NCBI GenBank assembly: GCA_032158295.1
Contig: CM063256.1
Span: forward strand, 2,528,034-2,592,033
Length of the DNA: 64,000 nt
Source: Pycnopodia helianthoides
Taxonomy: Eukaryota > Echinodermata > Asteroidea > Forcipulatida > Asteriidae
Direction of reading: 5' to 3'
Both the position numbers and the translations under genes were made by a program. Under the pieces are notes generated by a model that was given only the letters and a program-made list of their open reading frames with translations, was not told the DNA's origin and ran no database searches. Shown piece after piece: positions 33,821 to 45,976 of the stretch (position 1 is its first letter; each line of letters begins with the position of its first letter).

Positions 33821-35638
33821 TTACTCGCGGTGATACATGTAGAATTGAAGTGATGCATCTGTAGGTACAATCAGATCACCAGCTGGTGTGAGAGTTATAC
33901 CATGTGGAAAAGGGCAGTCCTTAATGATGCATCCAATGTACTCGCCATCGGGACTGTATCTTTGGATCTCACCAGCTGATGATTCTTCATCCCATATAGC
34001 AACATAGATGCTGCCATCCTTGTCACAGCACACACCACGAGGCCATCTGGACCGATGGATATCTACTGAGAATACAATATCACCATTATAGTCAATTGAT
34101 ACCAACTTATTGTCATCCCAGTTGGTGTAGATGAGTTGCTGTTTGTGGGTAGTCAAGTATCGACCAATCGCAGTAGCAGGCAGGGTTCTGATGAGGAATC
34201 CATCTGGTTTGTGTAGAGAGATCTCAGCCTTGTTACCAAAACCGACCGCTATCTGATTGTTGTCGTCTACTGCAATGCATGTTGGCTGGATGAATAGCTG
34301 TCGGCCCAGTGTGAATTGCCGAAGGAGCTGATTCCTCCTGCTGAAGATCTTGACTGATCTGTTATCTAGAACAATGAGCTCATCATTCTTATTCACAGTC
34401 ACACTGCGTGGATTAGTGAGACCTTTCATGGACAGCTCTTTTGTGGTGACCTTGGACTGAGAAAAGCTCTCTGCTAGTATTTTGATCAAGATGTGTTTAT
34501 TGAAATCACAGATAACAATATCACTATTGGAGAATGAAGCAGCTTGTGACGCACAGATATTGTGAACTTGTTGAGCTCCGCTTACGTATCTTGTTATTTC
34601 TGTTTTCAGCATCCATTTCTTTTGTGTAAGTATACGTTGGGGGTTGCATATTGCTGTTCTGGCCTCAGCAGAAGCTGCTGTTTCCAGTTTATCTTTTAGC
34701 ACCAGTCTCCCAAGTGATTTCTGATCATCTTCAAAGTCCATGTAAGCCAACCCATTTGACACTTTGGTTGGTTGTATTTCTGTGTATTCTGTGAGGTCTT
34801 GAAAGAGTTTCTCTATAAGATGTAGATTCTCGGAGAAAGTCACTTTATCCAAGAGTCGGATAACTTCATCTTTCGTACTTTTTGCTGTGGTAATTTCTTT
34901 GTTGTTTGTTTCTCCTGCAAGTTCTAATTTCTTGGCTCTCTCATTATAAATGTGCTCTAATTCTCCCATCAATTTCTGCTCCTCCTCTCTGATCCTTGCA
35001 ACCTCCTTGGCAATCTCCCCATCAGCTTTCTTAGAGATCTTTGCTTTGGTGGCAGCAAACATGGAATCTAATGTCTTACGAGACATACCTATGTCGTGCA
35101 AAGCAATAACGAAATTGATGTGATGCCCTTCTAATCCTGCAAACAGTTCATAGGCTTTTTTCTTGCTTTTTTCGACAACCTCATTTAGTTCAGTGGCAGG
35201 ATGCATTCTGTGGTCCTTTGCAATGCAAGTTGTGCATATAAACTGTTTGCACGTGTCGCAGTACATGATGACATCCTTGTCAGTATGCTTGCTACATTTG
35301 GAAACAGACCCCTGACTTGGTGGTTGAATTTCTTCTTGACTTTTTAGTTCAGTCTCTTGCTGTGCTATATCGTCCAACAAAGAGGTCAGTTTGAAGTCAG
35401 AGCGTAGCTGAGAAACTCTTTTTTTAGTCAGTAAAGTTTTACCCCGACACACTGGACATGTTATCTTTTGAGTGGATTGTTTCTGTTTCTGTGCAAGTTG
35501 TTGAAGGCATTCCAGACAAAATGAATGAGAACATTCCAGCACTTTGGGCTCCTTGAAGCGGTCCATGCAGATTTGACATTCAAGATGTCTTCTAGTGATC
35601 TTTTGTAAGACTGTCTCGGCCGTTACTTTTTCTGCCAT
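33821..35638 (-). CDS. TRIM-NHL protein f, intact (RING E3 ligase type)
   Basis: An unbroken 605-residue frame with the full TRIM-NHL layout. RING C3HC4 uses C21, C24, C36, H38, C41, C44, C61 and C64. B-box2 uses C115, H118, C127, C130, C135, C138, H143 and H146. A charged coiled coil spans about residues 150-310. A linker precedes NHL-type propeller blades (about 385-605) with repeats such as PRSVTVNKNDELIVLD, PTCIAVDDNNQIAVG, PRGVCCDKDGSIYVAIWD and PHGITLTPAGDLIV. The start is set at 35638 (MAEKVT), not the in-frame codon at 35710, because a 3' splice acceptor at 35675-35676 lies between them and all paralogues start at the same place. Family knowledge: RING gives E2 binding and ubiquitin transfer, the coiled coil dimerises, and the NHL propeller binds RNA or protein targets. 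The target is unknown. Cytoplasmic location is inferred (no signal peptide or membrane segment). Confidence 0.93.
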   Translation of the reverse strand: MAEKVTAETVLQKITRRHLECQICMDRFKEPKVLECSHSFCLECLQQLAQKQKQSTQKITCPVCRGKTLLTKKRVSQLRSDFKLTSLLDDIAQQETELKSQEEIQPPSQGSVSKCSKHTDKDVIMYCDTCKQFICTTCIAKDHRMHPATELNEVVEKSKKKAYELFAGLEGHHINFVIALHDIGMSRKTLDSMFAATKAKISKKADGEIAKEVARIREEEQKLMGELEHIYNERAKKLELAGETNNKEITTAKSTKDEVIRLLDKVTFSENLHLIEKLFQDLTEYTEIQPTKVSNGLAYMDFEDDQKSLGRLVLKDKLETAASAEARTAICNPQRILTQKKWMLKTEITRYVSGAQQVHNICASQAASFSNSDIVICDFNKHILIKILAESFSQSKVTTKELSMKGLTNPRSVTVNKNDELIVLDNRSVKIFSRRNQLLRQFTLGRQLFIQPTCIAVDDNNQIAVGFGNKAEISLHKPDGFLIRTLPATAIGRYLTTHKQQLIYTNWDDNKLVSIDYNGDIVFSVDIHRSRWPRGVCCDKDGSIYVAIWDEESSAGEIQRYSPDGEYIGCIIKDCPFPHGITLTPAGDLIVPTDASLQFYMYHRE

Positions 35639-35699
35639 CTTGTATGATTTTTGAAAGAGTTTTGAAGTGTTAACCTGTAATTTAGTAAAAAGAAAAAAT

Positions 35700-36189
35700 A
35701 CCAAAATCAATTTAACTTAGTCTGGATGACTTAAATATTTATTTGTTCAGTAGAGAAGCACAGTTTATCTGTTGTTCAGTGTAGTTCACAAATATTTCTT
35801 GCCAAATCAAATTCCAACTATTTTTACTTCAACAGTTACTTTCAAAAAGGCTGGCTTTTTTGAAAAACTTTAATCATTGTTTGTCATAAAATTTATCTTT
35901 GAAAAATCTTATTGTTGTATATGTTTGATGTACAGTGGTGCTTATCTTAAAGAAAGTACGTATTGTTTTTAGGTTGGGAGAAGTTATTGTAGACCAATGA
36001 CCACTGGACTGATTTAGTTGTGATATTACTGGTGCAATGCTATGATTACTGGACTCATGCTAGCAGTCCAACTAGACCCTAGGTGTTTGTGAACAAACAC
36101 ATAGCTGTTCCGTTTTGTTTTAATTTGATTAAACGCTCTGTATTAAGCTAGCGAACATCACAAAGATTATGACTTTATGACATGTGGTT
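35700..36189. other. upstream region of TRIM f, no gene
   Basis: AT-rich, with no supported coding region. It contains an inverted pair gtgtttgtgaacaaacac at about 36087-36104. Similar gtgtttg..caaacac pairs occur inside the 2351-bp duplication (39896, 40401 and their copies), followed at 39896, as here, by related text ending in a tttaatttga block. Confidence 0.4.
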
Positions 36190-36995
36190 CAGGAGATATG
36201 ATTTTTAATATTTAAACTTCCTGTTTGGACCGGAAGGAAAGGTCAACAAGGGGTCATGGCTAAAGTTCAATGTTTAATGCTCAAAGGATCTATAACTGAA
36301 AGAAAATTTAAAATCGAGTGTGTACTTCTTGAGATATGGTCCCACTTCCGGTTGACCCAGAAGTAAAGGTCATCAAGGGGTCACGGTAACCGAAAATAAT
36401 TTGTAATGCTCAAAGGATCTATAACTGAAAAGAAATTGCAAATCTGTTGTGTAGCTTTTGAGATTCGGTCCCACTTCCGGTTGACCCGGAAGTAAAGGTC
36501 AATTTGGGGTCACGGTAACGCAAATTCAATTTTTAATGCTCAAAGGGTCTTTACCTGAAAAGAAATTGAAAATCTGGTGTGTACTTTTTGAGAAGTGGTC
36601 CCACTTCCGGTTGACCCAGAAGTAAAGGTCATCAAGGGGTCACGTTAACCAAAATAATTTTTAATGCTCAAAGGATCTATAACTGAAAAGAAATCGAAAA
36701 TCGGTTGAGTAGTTCTTGAGACATGGTCCCACTTCCGGTTGACCCGGAAGTAAAGGTCAATTTGGGGTCACGGTAACCCAAGTTCAATCTTCAATGCTCA
36801 AAGGGTCTATAACTAAAAAGAAATTGAAAATTTGGTGTGTACTTCTTGAGATATGGTCCCACTTCCTGTTGACCCAGAACTAAAGGTCAACATGGGGTCA
36901 TGGGAACCCAAGGCTAATCTCCAATGCCCAAGGAGTCTATAACTGAAAAAAGTTTGAAAATCGGCTCTGTACTTCTTGAGATATGGTGCTTCAAA
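36190..36995. repeat. about 129-bp tandem repeat, about 6 units, A/B alternating
   Basis: Units share ggtcccacttccggttgaccc, aagtaaaggtca, ggggtcac and atgctcaaagg.tct. The motif cccacttcc starts at 36341, 36470, 36600, 36728 and 36858, giving periods of 128-130 bp. Units alternate: A has gacccagaagtaaaggtcat and caaggggtca, B has gacccggaagtaaaggtcaa and tttggggtca. So the array grew by copying a dimer. Outer units are more diverged. No frame is kept. Confidence 0.88.
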
Positions 36996-37087
36996 TATTA
37001 ACTAATTAAAGCTTTTAATTACTGTAATTTGACACCTGATGATGTCACAGATTTTCATACTAATAAATTTTATAGGGTACAAGAATT

Positions 37088-37186
37088 GGCGACATCGGCT
37101 ACAGCTACGGCTAGATCAGCGCGTCTGTCAGTGTTGAAGGATAGGCAGACGCGCGCGCCCTAGCCGTAGCTGTAGCCAAAGTCGCC
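37088..37186. mobile_element. palindromic MITE
   Basis: The left half ggcgacatcggctacagcta and right half tagctgtagccaaagtcgcc are inverted copies, with matching inner parts (cgcgtctg / cagacgcg). About 99 bp, foldback type, noncoding. Confidence 0.7.
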
Positions 37187-37465
37187 GTTTCGGACATGGC
37201 CTAACTCATCCAAATCAAATGCCTTTTGAAAAAACCACCCTAACTTTTCATATGATATGTTGGTCAGGCACAAATCCAAAGGGGTGTGTAGAAACCAATT
37301 GGTCCACCTTTGGTTAGGAATAAACAGCGGCACAATCTCCGACGCATTGCCGTGATTGCGCAAATACAGAGTTTGTTCCATGGGGTCAGATTTACCAATC
37401 TTAAATCGTTAATTATCATGAAACTGCATTGTATTTGATTATTTTTAATGGCCAGGAATATCTTT

Positions 37466-37822
37466 TAAAGGTATTATACAGGATTTGTAGAGCTGAAAAA
37501 ATAATCACAGAGAGTGTTCATGTTTTGTGTAATCAACCACATGAAATAACAAACCTGTGAAAATTTGAGCTCAATTGGTCATCGAGGTCACGAGAAAATA
37601 GTGAAAAGAGACCTTATGTGTTTTCTGTTTTTCAAACATCGAGTTTATTATTGCGCGTGATAAAAACTATTGTTTTACTCATTTCTCAGAAACGATAGCA
37701 TTTTAGGCAGAATATATTTTAAGGAACTCTTTCTACCATTACTTACTTTAAATCATGTAAGTTATGTGTGAATCTGTGAACATTTGTGTTTTCGATCTTA
37801 CCAATAGTGTACAGGGCCTTTA
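37466..37822. mobile_element. MITE, taaaggtattgtacac family, second copy
   Basis: Matches 28568-28912 over most of its length, including ttgagctcaattggtcatcg and cagaaacgatagcatttta. It ends with ttaccaatagtgtacagggc followed by cttta. Its left end has diverged (taaaggtattatacag). Confidence 0.8.
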
Positions 37823-38308
37823 AATAAAAGCATTTAACTTTCAAAACACTATATGTGATTTAGGAAACTAACAATTAACTTATTCAGAAAAAAAATTGTG
37901 TTTTTGACCAGCAAAATAGTTACACTTTTAGCGCCATGTGTTTTGTACACAGTTATAAAATGCGCAAAAAATGATGTCATAGTGACGTCGTCTGTAATTT
38001 TAGGCCGGAAATCACATAAACAGTATTTCAGAAGTCTAAATCTGAAAAAAAGTTTGACGATCAGGGGTATACTTTTTGAGTTATGGTTCGAACAAGGTTG
38101 GCTAATTAAATATTCATCTTGCTGAAAGAAGGCTAATTAATTTAGAATTTTAACATTTATTACATTTAGAGTTAACTTTATGTCATAAGCTTCAATTTGA
38201 TGTAGGATCTAACTCTTTCGTATTTACGCTTTTGAATATTAGGCTTAAAGAAAAAACGTGTACAAATGCTATGGGATTTAGGTGGAAACAAAGAATAATA
38301 ATAATAAG

Positions 38309-40659
38309 AAAAATAATAAAAATCTTGACGAAAACAAAACCTGTTCCGACTTCTAAGAGAAGTCGGAACAGCTAATAATATGAACACTTATAACGCACCA
38401 GTATCCGTCAAGTCTTGACGCTCATGGCGCGGTACACAATACATACACAATAAATTAATTATCAGGCATTTGTAAAGCGCAATCATACTATTTGCCTCTT
38501 CTGAGGCGCTGAGCAAAGTGAAGTATTTTCCTGCAAGGTAATATGGAGCTATGTTTTTGAAGTATGAGACCTATTCCTTTACATAGCACAATGTAATGGT
38601 TTACAAGGTGCTGTGGCGCAATATGCAGCCAATCAAACCAGGAACACCGGGGCTAACTTTAGCCAGTATGGTCTCCAAAGATACTCAACAAGATTTCCTG
38701 TCCCTATTTGATGTTTAACCAAGCACTTTTATTCAAATATCATGCATGAATGAAAGTTTAGTATTTGTTTTATAAAACAAACATAGATCCTTGTCATTTG
38801 AAAGTGTTTAACAATAAACACAAAATAGAAGCGGAAACTTTTTCACTCCAACACTCCAAAAACTCTTATTTTTTGTAACCTTTTAAATTACGACTTTATG
38901 TATAAACTACTTGTCTGCCATGACACAATCTTGCCTTGTTTGGAGGACAAATGGGATTCAATTGTTTTGAGAACGATGCTGAGAATTAAACCTATAAAAA
39001 TCCATATACCTTTCCTATATTTATTTCCATACACAAGAGTAAAATGGTCCAATGTTACTGCTGTAAATACAATATAAAGGATGACATGTGACACGTGTTA
39101 CACCAATCAAATTACAAGAATATGTGTCTGAGCTATGCATTTCTATAGTACACATGTTAAACTTTTTTTAAAGGTAAAAACTGGTCAACTTACTTAAATT
39201 CTAAGCTTTCTTGTCATCGAAGGTAAGCTGTATATGAGGATACTCAGAGTATAGACATTGTATAGACTTCGTTGTAGTATGACACAAGATGTAAGGGCTG
39301 TTGTTTTTCAGTCACAATGTCAACGGCAAATGTACAACACCCACAGAATGCTGTACATGGAGTTATATTTAAACTTCTTAACCAAAGGTCAAATAACATG
39401 CCCCTTTAACCACTCAACCAGGATAAGTCATAAATGAAATTGTGTGGGCTGTCCAGCTGTTCATTGTATGGAAATGAACTTGGACTTTAAACACACTCAT
39501 GGCGATGTACAACTGTTAACAGTTTGAGATAGCAATGCCTTCATCATGAATTTTACTTAGTCGTCAAAAATAATTGTATTCTTGCTCAGATAACACAATC
39601 AAAAACAAATTGTAATACCAATGCTCTTAAAAACATTTCACTGCATAGTAATGTGGTAACTAAACAGTTTTCAAATCTTGCTTAACCAAAGTTCAGTATT
39701 TTGAAAACTTGTATCTTAAGAACCACATCTATTTCGTTTTTTAATCATTGCTTTTTTGTGTGAATGTTTGATGTATGGCAGTTTTTTATAACTGTTAGTG
39801 ACATGATTTGACCTAGCTTCCTGTCCGGAAAGTAGAGAAATTTATAATAACAAACTCTTTTTAATGTTTTTGTTCACCAATCCGAACACCCAGTGTTTGT
39901 AATTCTAACAAACACTACATGGCCAGTTGTTGTTTTTAATTTGAAAGTTAAACATCTTAAAGAGTCAAATAATCAAAAAGTATTTAAATTGTTGTGTACT
40001 GCTGCATAAAGACATATTTGGCTGAGTTGGCTGTTGTGCAGCCGTGCTGGCTGTTCCGCTCCATAGATTTCAAGGTTTAAAGTCCACGATGCCTGATTTG
40101 GCATTAGGCTGTATTAGTCTAATCCATGCAAATGCCAAATGTGATGATTTTTGTGGGCCAACAAAGACACACTTCCCCAAGCTCACAAAACCTTCAAACT
40201 TTCCACATGGGTAGCACTTCTCTAGTAGAATATACTGCTGTAGTGACGTCATAATAAGTTATTAGGTGTTGAATAAAATAAATCTTTTTTGCTGACAACA
40301 TTTTGCAAGTTTCGAAAGCTATCAACAATTTCTTCATCGAGTTAAGGAAATAGTTTGCACATTAACACAATACTGACTCCAATGATACCCAAACACCTAG
40401 TGTTTGTTTTGGCAAACACTAAATTCTACTTAGAACTGTTATTATCATGGACGATATTATTTGGCTTTGTTTATCAGCTATGTTTTATTCCAGGAATAAT
40501 TACAGTTTGAGGAAAGAGTAGTTGACATTTTATCTATCTGCCCTGGTTTTGTCTCTCTCAGAACAAACACAAAATTTCTTAAAGTATCTCAACAAATCCT
40601 ACTCCGGTATCCTTTGACTTTATCTGTATTGTAAATAATCAACTTACTTGAGACACTGG
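38309..40659. repeat. 2351-bp tandem duplication, copy 1
   Basis: Every landmark recurs at a constant offset of 2351 bp in 40660-43010, with no net indel. I found about six substitutions (for example ggcgcgg/ggtgcgg near 38428, tcattgtatgg/tcatggtatgg, cacccag/cacccgg). The unit starts with a perfect hairpin (ctgttccgacttct / agaagtcggaacag, 38341-38371). It contains a truncated SINE tail on the minus strand (38455-38653) and two gtgtttg..caaacac inverted pairs. No gene is supported inside it. Confidence 0.95.
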
Positions 40660-43010
40660 AAAAATAATAAAAATCTTGACGAAAACAAAACCTGTTCCGA
40701 CTTCTAAGAGAAGTCGGAACAGCTAATAATATGAACACTTATAACGCACCAGTATCCGTCAAGTCTTGACGCTCATGGTGCGGTACACAATACATACACA
40801 ATAAATTAATTATCAGGCATTTGTAAAGCGCAATCATACTATTTGCCTCTTCTGAGGCGCTGAGCAAAGTGAAGTATTTTCCTGCAAGGTAATATGGAGC
40901 TATGTTTTTGAAGTATGAGACCTATTCCTTTACATAGCACAATGTAATGGTTTACAAGGTGCTGTGGCGCAATATGCAGCCAATCAAACCAGGAACACCG
41001 GGGCTAACTTTAGCCAGTATGGTCTCCAAAGATACTCAACAAGATTTCCTGTCCCTATTTGATGTTTAACCAAGCACTTTTATTCAAATATCATGCATGA
41101 ATGAAAGTTTAGTATTTGTTTTATAAAACAAACATAGATCCTTGTCATTTGAAAGTGTTTAACAATAAACACAAAATAGAAGCGGAAACTTTTTCACTCC
41201 AACACTCCAAAAACTCTTATTTTTTGTAACCTTTTAAATTACGACTTTATGTATAAACTACTTGTCTGCCATGACACAATCTTGCCTTGTTTGGAGGACA
41301 AATGGGATTCAATTGTTTTGAGAACGATGCTGAGAATTAAACCTATAAAAATCCATATACCTTTCCTATATTTATTTCCATACACAAGAGTAAAATGGTC
41401 CAATGTTACTGCTGTAAATACAATATAAAGGATGACATGTGACACGTGTTACACCAATCAAATTACAAGAATATGTGTCTGAGCTATGCATTTCTATAGT
41501 ACACATGTTAAACTTTTTTTAAAGGTAAAAACTGGTCAACTTACTTAAATTCTAAGCTTTCTTGTCATCGAAGGTAAGCTGTATATGAGGATACTCAGAG
41601 TATAGACATTGTATAGACTTCGTTGTAGTATGACACAAGATGTAAGGGCTGTTGTTTTTCAGTCACAATGTCAACGGCAAATGTACAACACCCACAGAAT
41701 GCTGTACATGGAGTTATATTTAAACTTCTTAACCAAAGGTCAAATAACATGCCCCTTTAACCACTCAACCAGGATAAGTCATAAATGAAATTGTGTGGGC
41801 TGTCCAGCTGTTCATGGTATGGAAATGAACTTGGACTTTAAACACACTCATGGCGATGTACAACTGTTAACAGTTTGAGATAGCAATGCCTTCATCATGA
41901 ATTTTACTTAGTCGTCAAAAATAATTGTATTCTTGCTCAGATAACACAATCAAAAACAAATTGTAATACCAATGCTCTTAAAAACATTTCATTGCATAGT
42001 AATGTGGTAACTAAACAGTTTTCAAATCTTGCTTAACCAAAGTTCAGTATTTTGAAAACTTGTATCTTAAGAACCACATCTATTTCGTTTTTTAATCATT
42101 GCTTTTGTGTGTGAATGTTTGATGTATGGCAGTTTTTTATAACTTTTAGTGACATGATTTGACCTAGCTTCCTGTCCGGAAAGTAGAGAAATTTATAATA
42201 ACAAACTCTTTTTAATGTTTTTGTTCACCAATCCGAACACCCGGTGTTTGTAATTCTAACAAACACTACATGGCCAGTTGTTGTTTTTAATTTGAAAGTT
42301 AAACATCTTAAAGAGTCAAATAATCAAAAAGTATTTAAATTGTTGTGTACTGCTGCATAAAGACATATTTGGCTGAGTTGGCTGTTGTGCAGCCGTGCTG
42401 GCTGTTCCGCTCCATAGATTTCAAGGTTTAAAGTCCACGATGCCTGATTTGGCATTAGGCTGTATTAGTCTAATCCATGCAAATGCCAAATGTGATGATT
42501 TTTGTGGGCCAACAAAGACACACTTCCCCAAGCTCACAAAACCTTCAAACTTTCCACATGGGTAGCACTTCTCTAGTAGAATATACTGCTGTAGTGACGT
42601 CATAATAAGTTATTAGGTGTTGAATAAAATAAATCTTTTTTGCTGACAACATTTTGCAAGTTTCGAAAGCTATCAACAATTTCTTCATCGAGTTAAGGAA
42701 ATAGTTTGCACATTAACACAATACTGACTCCAATGATACCCAAACACCTAGTGTTTGTTTTGGCAAACACTAAATTCTACTTAGAACTGTTATTATCATG
42801 GACGATATTATTTGGCTTTGTTTATCAGCTATGTTTTATTCCAGGAATAATTACAGTTTGAGGAAAGAGTAGTTGACATTTTATCTATCTGCCCTGGTTT
42901 TGTCTCTCTCAGAACAAACACAAAATTTCTTAAAGTATCTCAACAAATCCTACTCCGGTATCCTTTGACTTTATCTGTATTGTAAATAATCAACTTACTT
43001 GAGACACTGG
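40660..43010. repeat. 2351-bp tandem duplication, copy 2
   Basis: Directly abuts copy 1 (gagacactgg|aaaaataataaaaat), with at most one base of microhomology at the junction. It ends at gagacactgg 43010, after which the sequence is single-copy. Identity to copy 1 is above 99% by eye. Either a very recent duplication or an assembly artefact joining two haplotypes. Confidence 0.95.
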
Positions 43011-43472
43011 TTTCAAACACAGCATCAAATCAATTGTTGAACGTTGGAGAAGATGTTCAATCAACAATCTGTTGGACTATGGCAGAGTGACACACCTTTG
43101 CTGTTACTGGTTTAGTCTGACTATGAATATGACGAATGTGGAAAAACCAAAACCTATATTAGGGTATTTCTGTTGGGTGAATAGAATTAAATATGCATGA
43201 ATAACTTTGAGAAGGCTTGCTTTTGAGATTCAAATGAACGTAGAAACCCAAATTCTATATGAAGGGTTTTTGTGTTTGTTGATCGTGTTTGAATTATCTG
43301 ACAAGTTATTATGTAAAGGTCGCTAAAGTCATGTTCACTGGCTGGTTCTATGCTGTTAGAATGTGTATCACAGGTACGGAACTGACTTGATATGGGTTTG
43401 TTTGTGTGATTTTAAAAGCATGAGAGCAGATCTTTGTGCTTGGTTTATGGGGTGTGTGTGCAAAGCTTGTGG

Positions 43473-43821
43473 AGTGTCGTGGCCGAGCGGATAAGAGCAC
43501 CGAACTCAAGCTCTGGTGTTTCTGTTCAGCAGAGTGTGGGTTCGAATCCCGGTCGTGACACCTGTGTCCCTGAGCAAAACACTTTACTATAATTGCTTCT
43601 CTCCACCCAGGGGTAAATGGGTACCTGTGAGGGCAGAGATGGTTCTTGTGGTTGATTTAGCTTAGTGCGCTACATATTTGGCAGCACAGGTATACTCCCC
43701 AGGGAGCTGAGATGGTTTAAGGAATGAAATGGCCCAGTGATCAGGGTAATAATGTTGGAAGCGCTTTGAGACATGGTGTATAAAGCGCTATATAAAAACC
43801 AAATATTATTATTATTATTAT
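43473..43821 (+). mobile_element. tRNA-Leu-derived SINE, near full length
   Basis: The head gtgtcgtggccgagcggata, anticodon loop actcaagctc and gggttcgaatcccgg form a tRNA-Leu(CAA)-like Pol III promoter with A and B boxes. The body ends in aagcgctttgagacatgg.., then aaagcgctatataaaaacca, then an (ATT)n tail to 43821. It is the same family as 4165-4648, opposite strand. Confidence 0.85.
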
Positions 43822-45430
43822 ATGTGGAAATTCTTCGTCAAAAACATCAGTTTATGTCTCAAGAGTCTGAGTGTTATTTTGAGCTCCCTGTCATGGTTTC
43901 TTGTCTTGTGTGTGGGTGGCTATGTATACAATTTCAAACCGGGGACCTGTAACGAAAAAGAACAAGAGGGTCCCTGGTTGGCTAAAGGTCCCCAGTTGGA
44001 AAGTGTGTACAAAACTAATCGGAGCTGTTGAAACCAAAGACTTTAACAAAAGGGATCCTGTGTTTTGACAGAGCGAGGACGTCCTCGCTTCGCTTTTGTG
44101 TACAAAACCAATAAGGACCACCAAAAAAACTTAGTCCAGACAATGGGGAATACATTTGAGCACTTGATTTACAGGATTCACAAACATGGGTGTGTGTGTT
44201 TGGCAGAAGGATGTAAGGCATACTTAGCACTGAATGTGCAAAATTGTGTTTCGAGAAAACCGAGTGTTAAAGTTTATGATCGTTTCTCTGCCACTTACAC
44301 CATTGTATGAAAGTTAAATGCCGCATAGAAATGGAAAACATGTCTTTTTCAGATCAAAATTTGAAACATAACGTCATTGGATTTTAGTAACAAACAAGTC
44401 TTTAAAATCCAAGACCTTTTTTTTTGTCAGTCAAAAGGTTAAATTCCATACCATTTTGATTGAATATCATCAAAATTCAGGAAGGAACCGAAAATTCCCC
44501 AGATACAAATGTACAGAAGTTAGGTCATGGGATGTTATAGGATGTTGAAAAATTGTGCACTGGAAGGGTATCGAATACAATGACATGTTACACCATTTTA
44601 GCCTAAGGCTAAAAAGACTTGTAATTTGTTCTCACTCATACTTATCTATTGGAAAATGAGCACATCACAAAATTTGAATTGACTTTGGAGCCCCTCTTTA
44701 AGTTCGTGTAGAAAAAAAAGAAAAGCGTTTATACCTACATGTATGAATGGCGTGTCAAAACAAATTGGTTAAGTTCTGATCAGCAAAGTGTGAGTTCAAG
44801 CCAGTCCCAGTAATAGCACTTGTGTCCTTGAGCGAGATACTTTACAATGATTCTTTTGTCCCTGGTGAAATAACCTTTCCAAATCATTTGAATCTCAAAT
44901 ACTTTGGTTTATTCACTTAGTTTACAGACCATTAAGTTCAAAGAGAGAATGTCTTCCTTTTTATTTCTTCAATGGTACATTGTATCAGCAATAGTAATTT
45001 TGGGGGTCTTCAAATGTTTCTTTCTTTACTTCGACAGTATTTTAGACAGAAATATTTCTCTTGAGGATTGGCATTGAGTTCAACTTTATAATCAATGTGC
45101 TTTCAGATTAAAACTAGTTAATTTGATTTGAGAATTACAAACTCTGTACTTTGCCTTCAATCTGAAGAATGTTCTCCATAGCTCTGAGAGCCAGGGTAGA
45201 TAAGCCTTTCCTGGTGTAGATTTTAACCAATTTGTTATGAATTTGAAATCAGTCATGGTGGTTTAAAAAGAATTGAATTGAATTGAATTGAATCGAATTG
45301 AAAGTCCATGTAATAGTGCAGCGGATAAGCACAATAATTGTGCACTTTTTGAGAAAAGCATGACATTTCTAGCATAGATAGCTTTTACCATAAGAACTAT
45401 TTTCGGATGTGGAGGGAAGTCAGATTTGAC
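43822..45430. other. gene-free interval
   Basis: No supported gene. A GAATT/AATTG short tandem repeat lies at about 45272-45301. A fragment near 44770-44840 (cagcaaagtgtgagttcaag; tgtccttgagcgagatactt) looks like a decayed SINE. Confidence 0.45.
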
Positions 45431-45434
45431 CTCT

Positions 45435-45815
45435 GATGATCCAAAGTAAAGGGCAATTTAGTTGGTTTCTCTTCAGTGTATTTGATGAGGTCTTGCAAGA
45501 GTTTTTCTACAGCAGCTCCCTCTATCTATGAGTATGTTAACTTCATATTTTTTGTTTTGGGGTCATTTCTTTGTTGTTTGCGGCTTCTGCAATTTCCATA
45601 GTCTTGGCTCTGTCTGTATAAGTCTGCTCTAATTCTCCTACCACTTGCTTCTCTTCTTCTCTGATCCTTGCAGTCTCCTTAGCAATCTCTTCATCAGCCT
45701 TCTTTGAGATCTTTGCTTTGGTGTCAGCAAACATAATTATCATCTAAATCCTTCCGAGAAATGACTATGTCCTGTATGGCAATGTTGAAATTAACTTGAT
45801 GTTTCTCTACGACTG
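45435..45815 (-). pseudogene. TRIM coiled-coil fragment g
   Basis: Only coiled-coil coding remains (SKKADEEIAKETARIREEEK, DRAKTMEIAEAANNKEMT), with frame breaks on both sides. It shares acagcagct.cctctatc.atgagt with TRIM copy b, not with the NHL-bearing copies, so it comes from that subfamily. It ends at a poly-G run (about 45816-45830), where copy D of the repeated flank unit begins. Confidence 0.75.
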
Positions 45816-45976
45816 GGGGGGGGGGGGGAGGGTGAAACAGGGCATTTTCAGCCGAGTCTTGTAAGATTCATTGATTATTGACATTGCCCAATATAACTGA
45901 GGCCTGAGGGTTTACTCAGTCTGACAGTATAAATTCATGTTTTGAACCCTTTGCTCTGATCCTCTTTTTATTTTAG
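45816..45976. repeat. copy D of the repeated flank unit (partial)
   Basis: Begins with the poly-G run, then gtgaaacagggcat.ttcagc.gagtc, and matches the last 160 bp before the exon-like segment in copies A and C. Confidence 0.7.

Noticed and set aside
35639..35710. Longer N-terminus for TRIM f starting at 35710 (similar extensions upstream of copies a and c)
   Set aside because: A conserved 3' splice acceptor lies between that codon and the ATG at 35638, and the extra residues are not conserved between paralogues.
38888..39094. 68-codon hydrophobic frame, identical at 41239-41445
   Set aside because: It is present twice only because of the 2351-bp duplication; there is no domain, no upstream signal and no independent conservation.
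40070..40252. 60-codon frame, identical at 42421-42603
   Set aside because: Same reason: duplicated with its surroundings, no recognisable domain.
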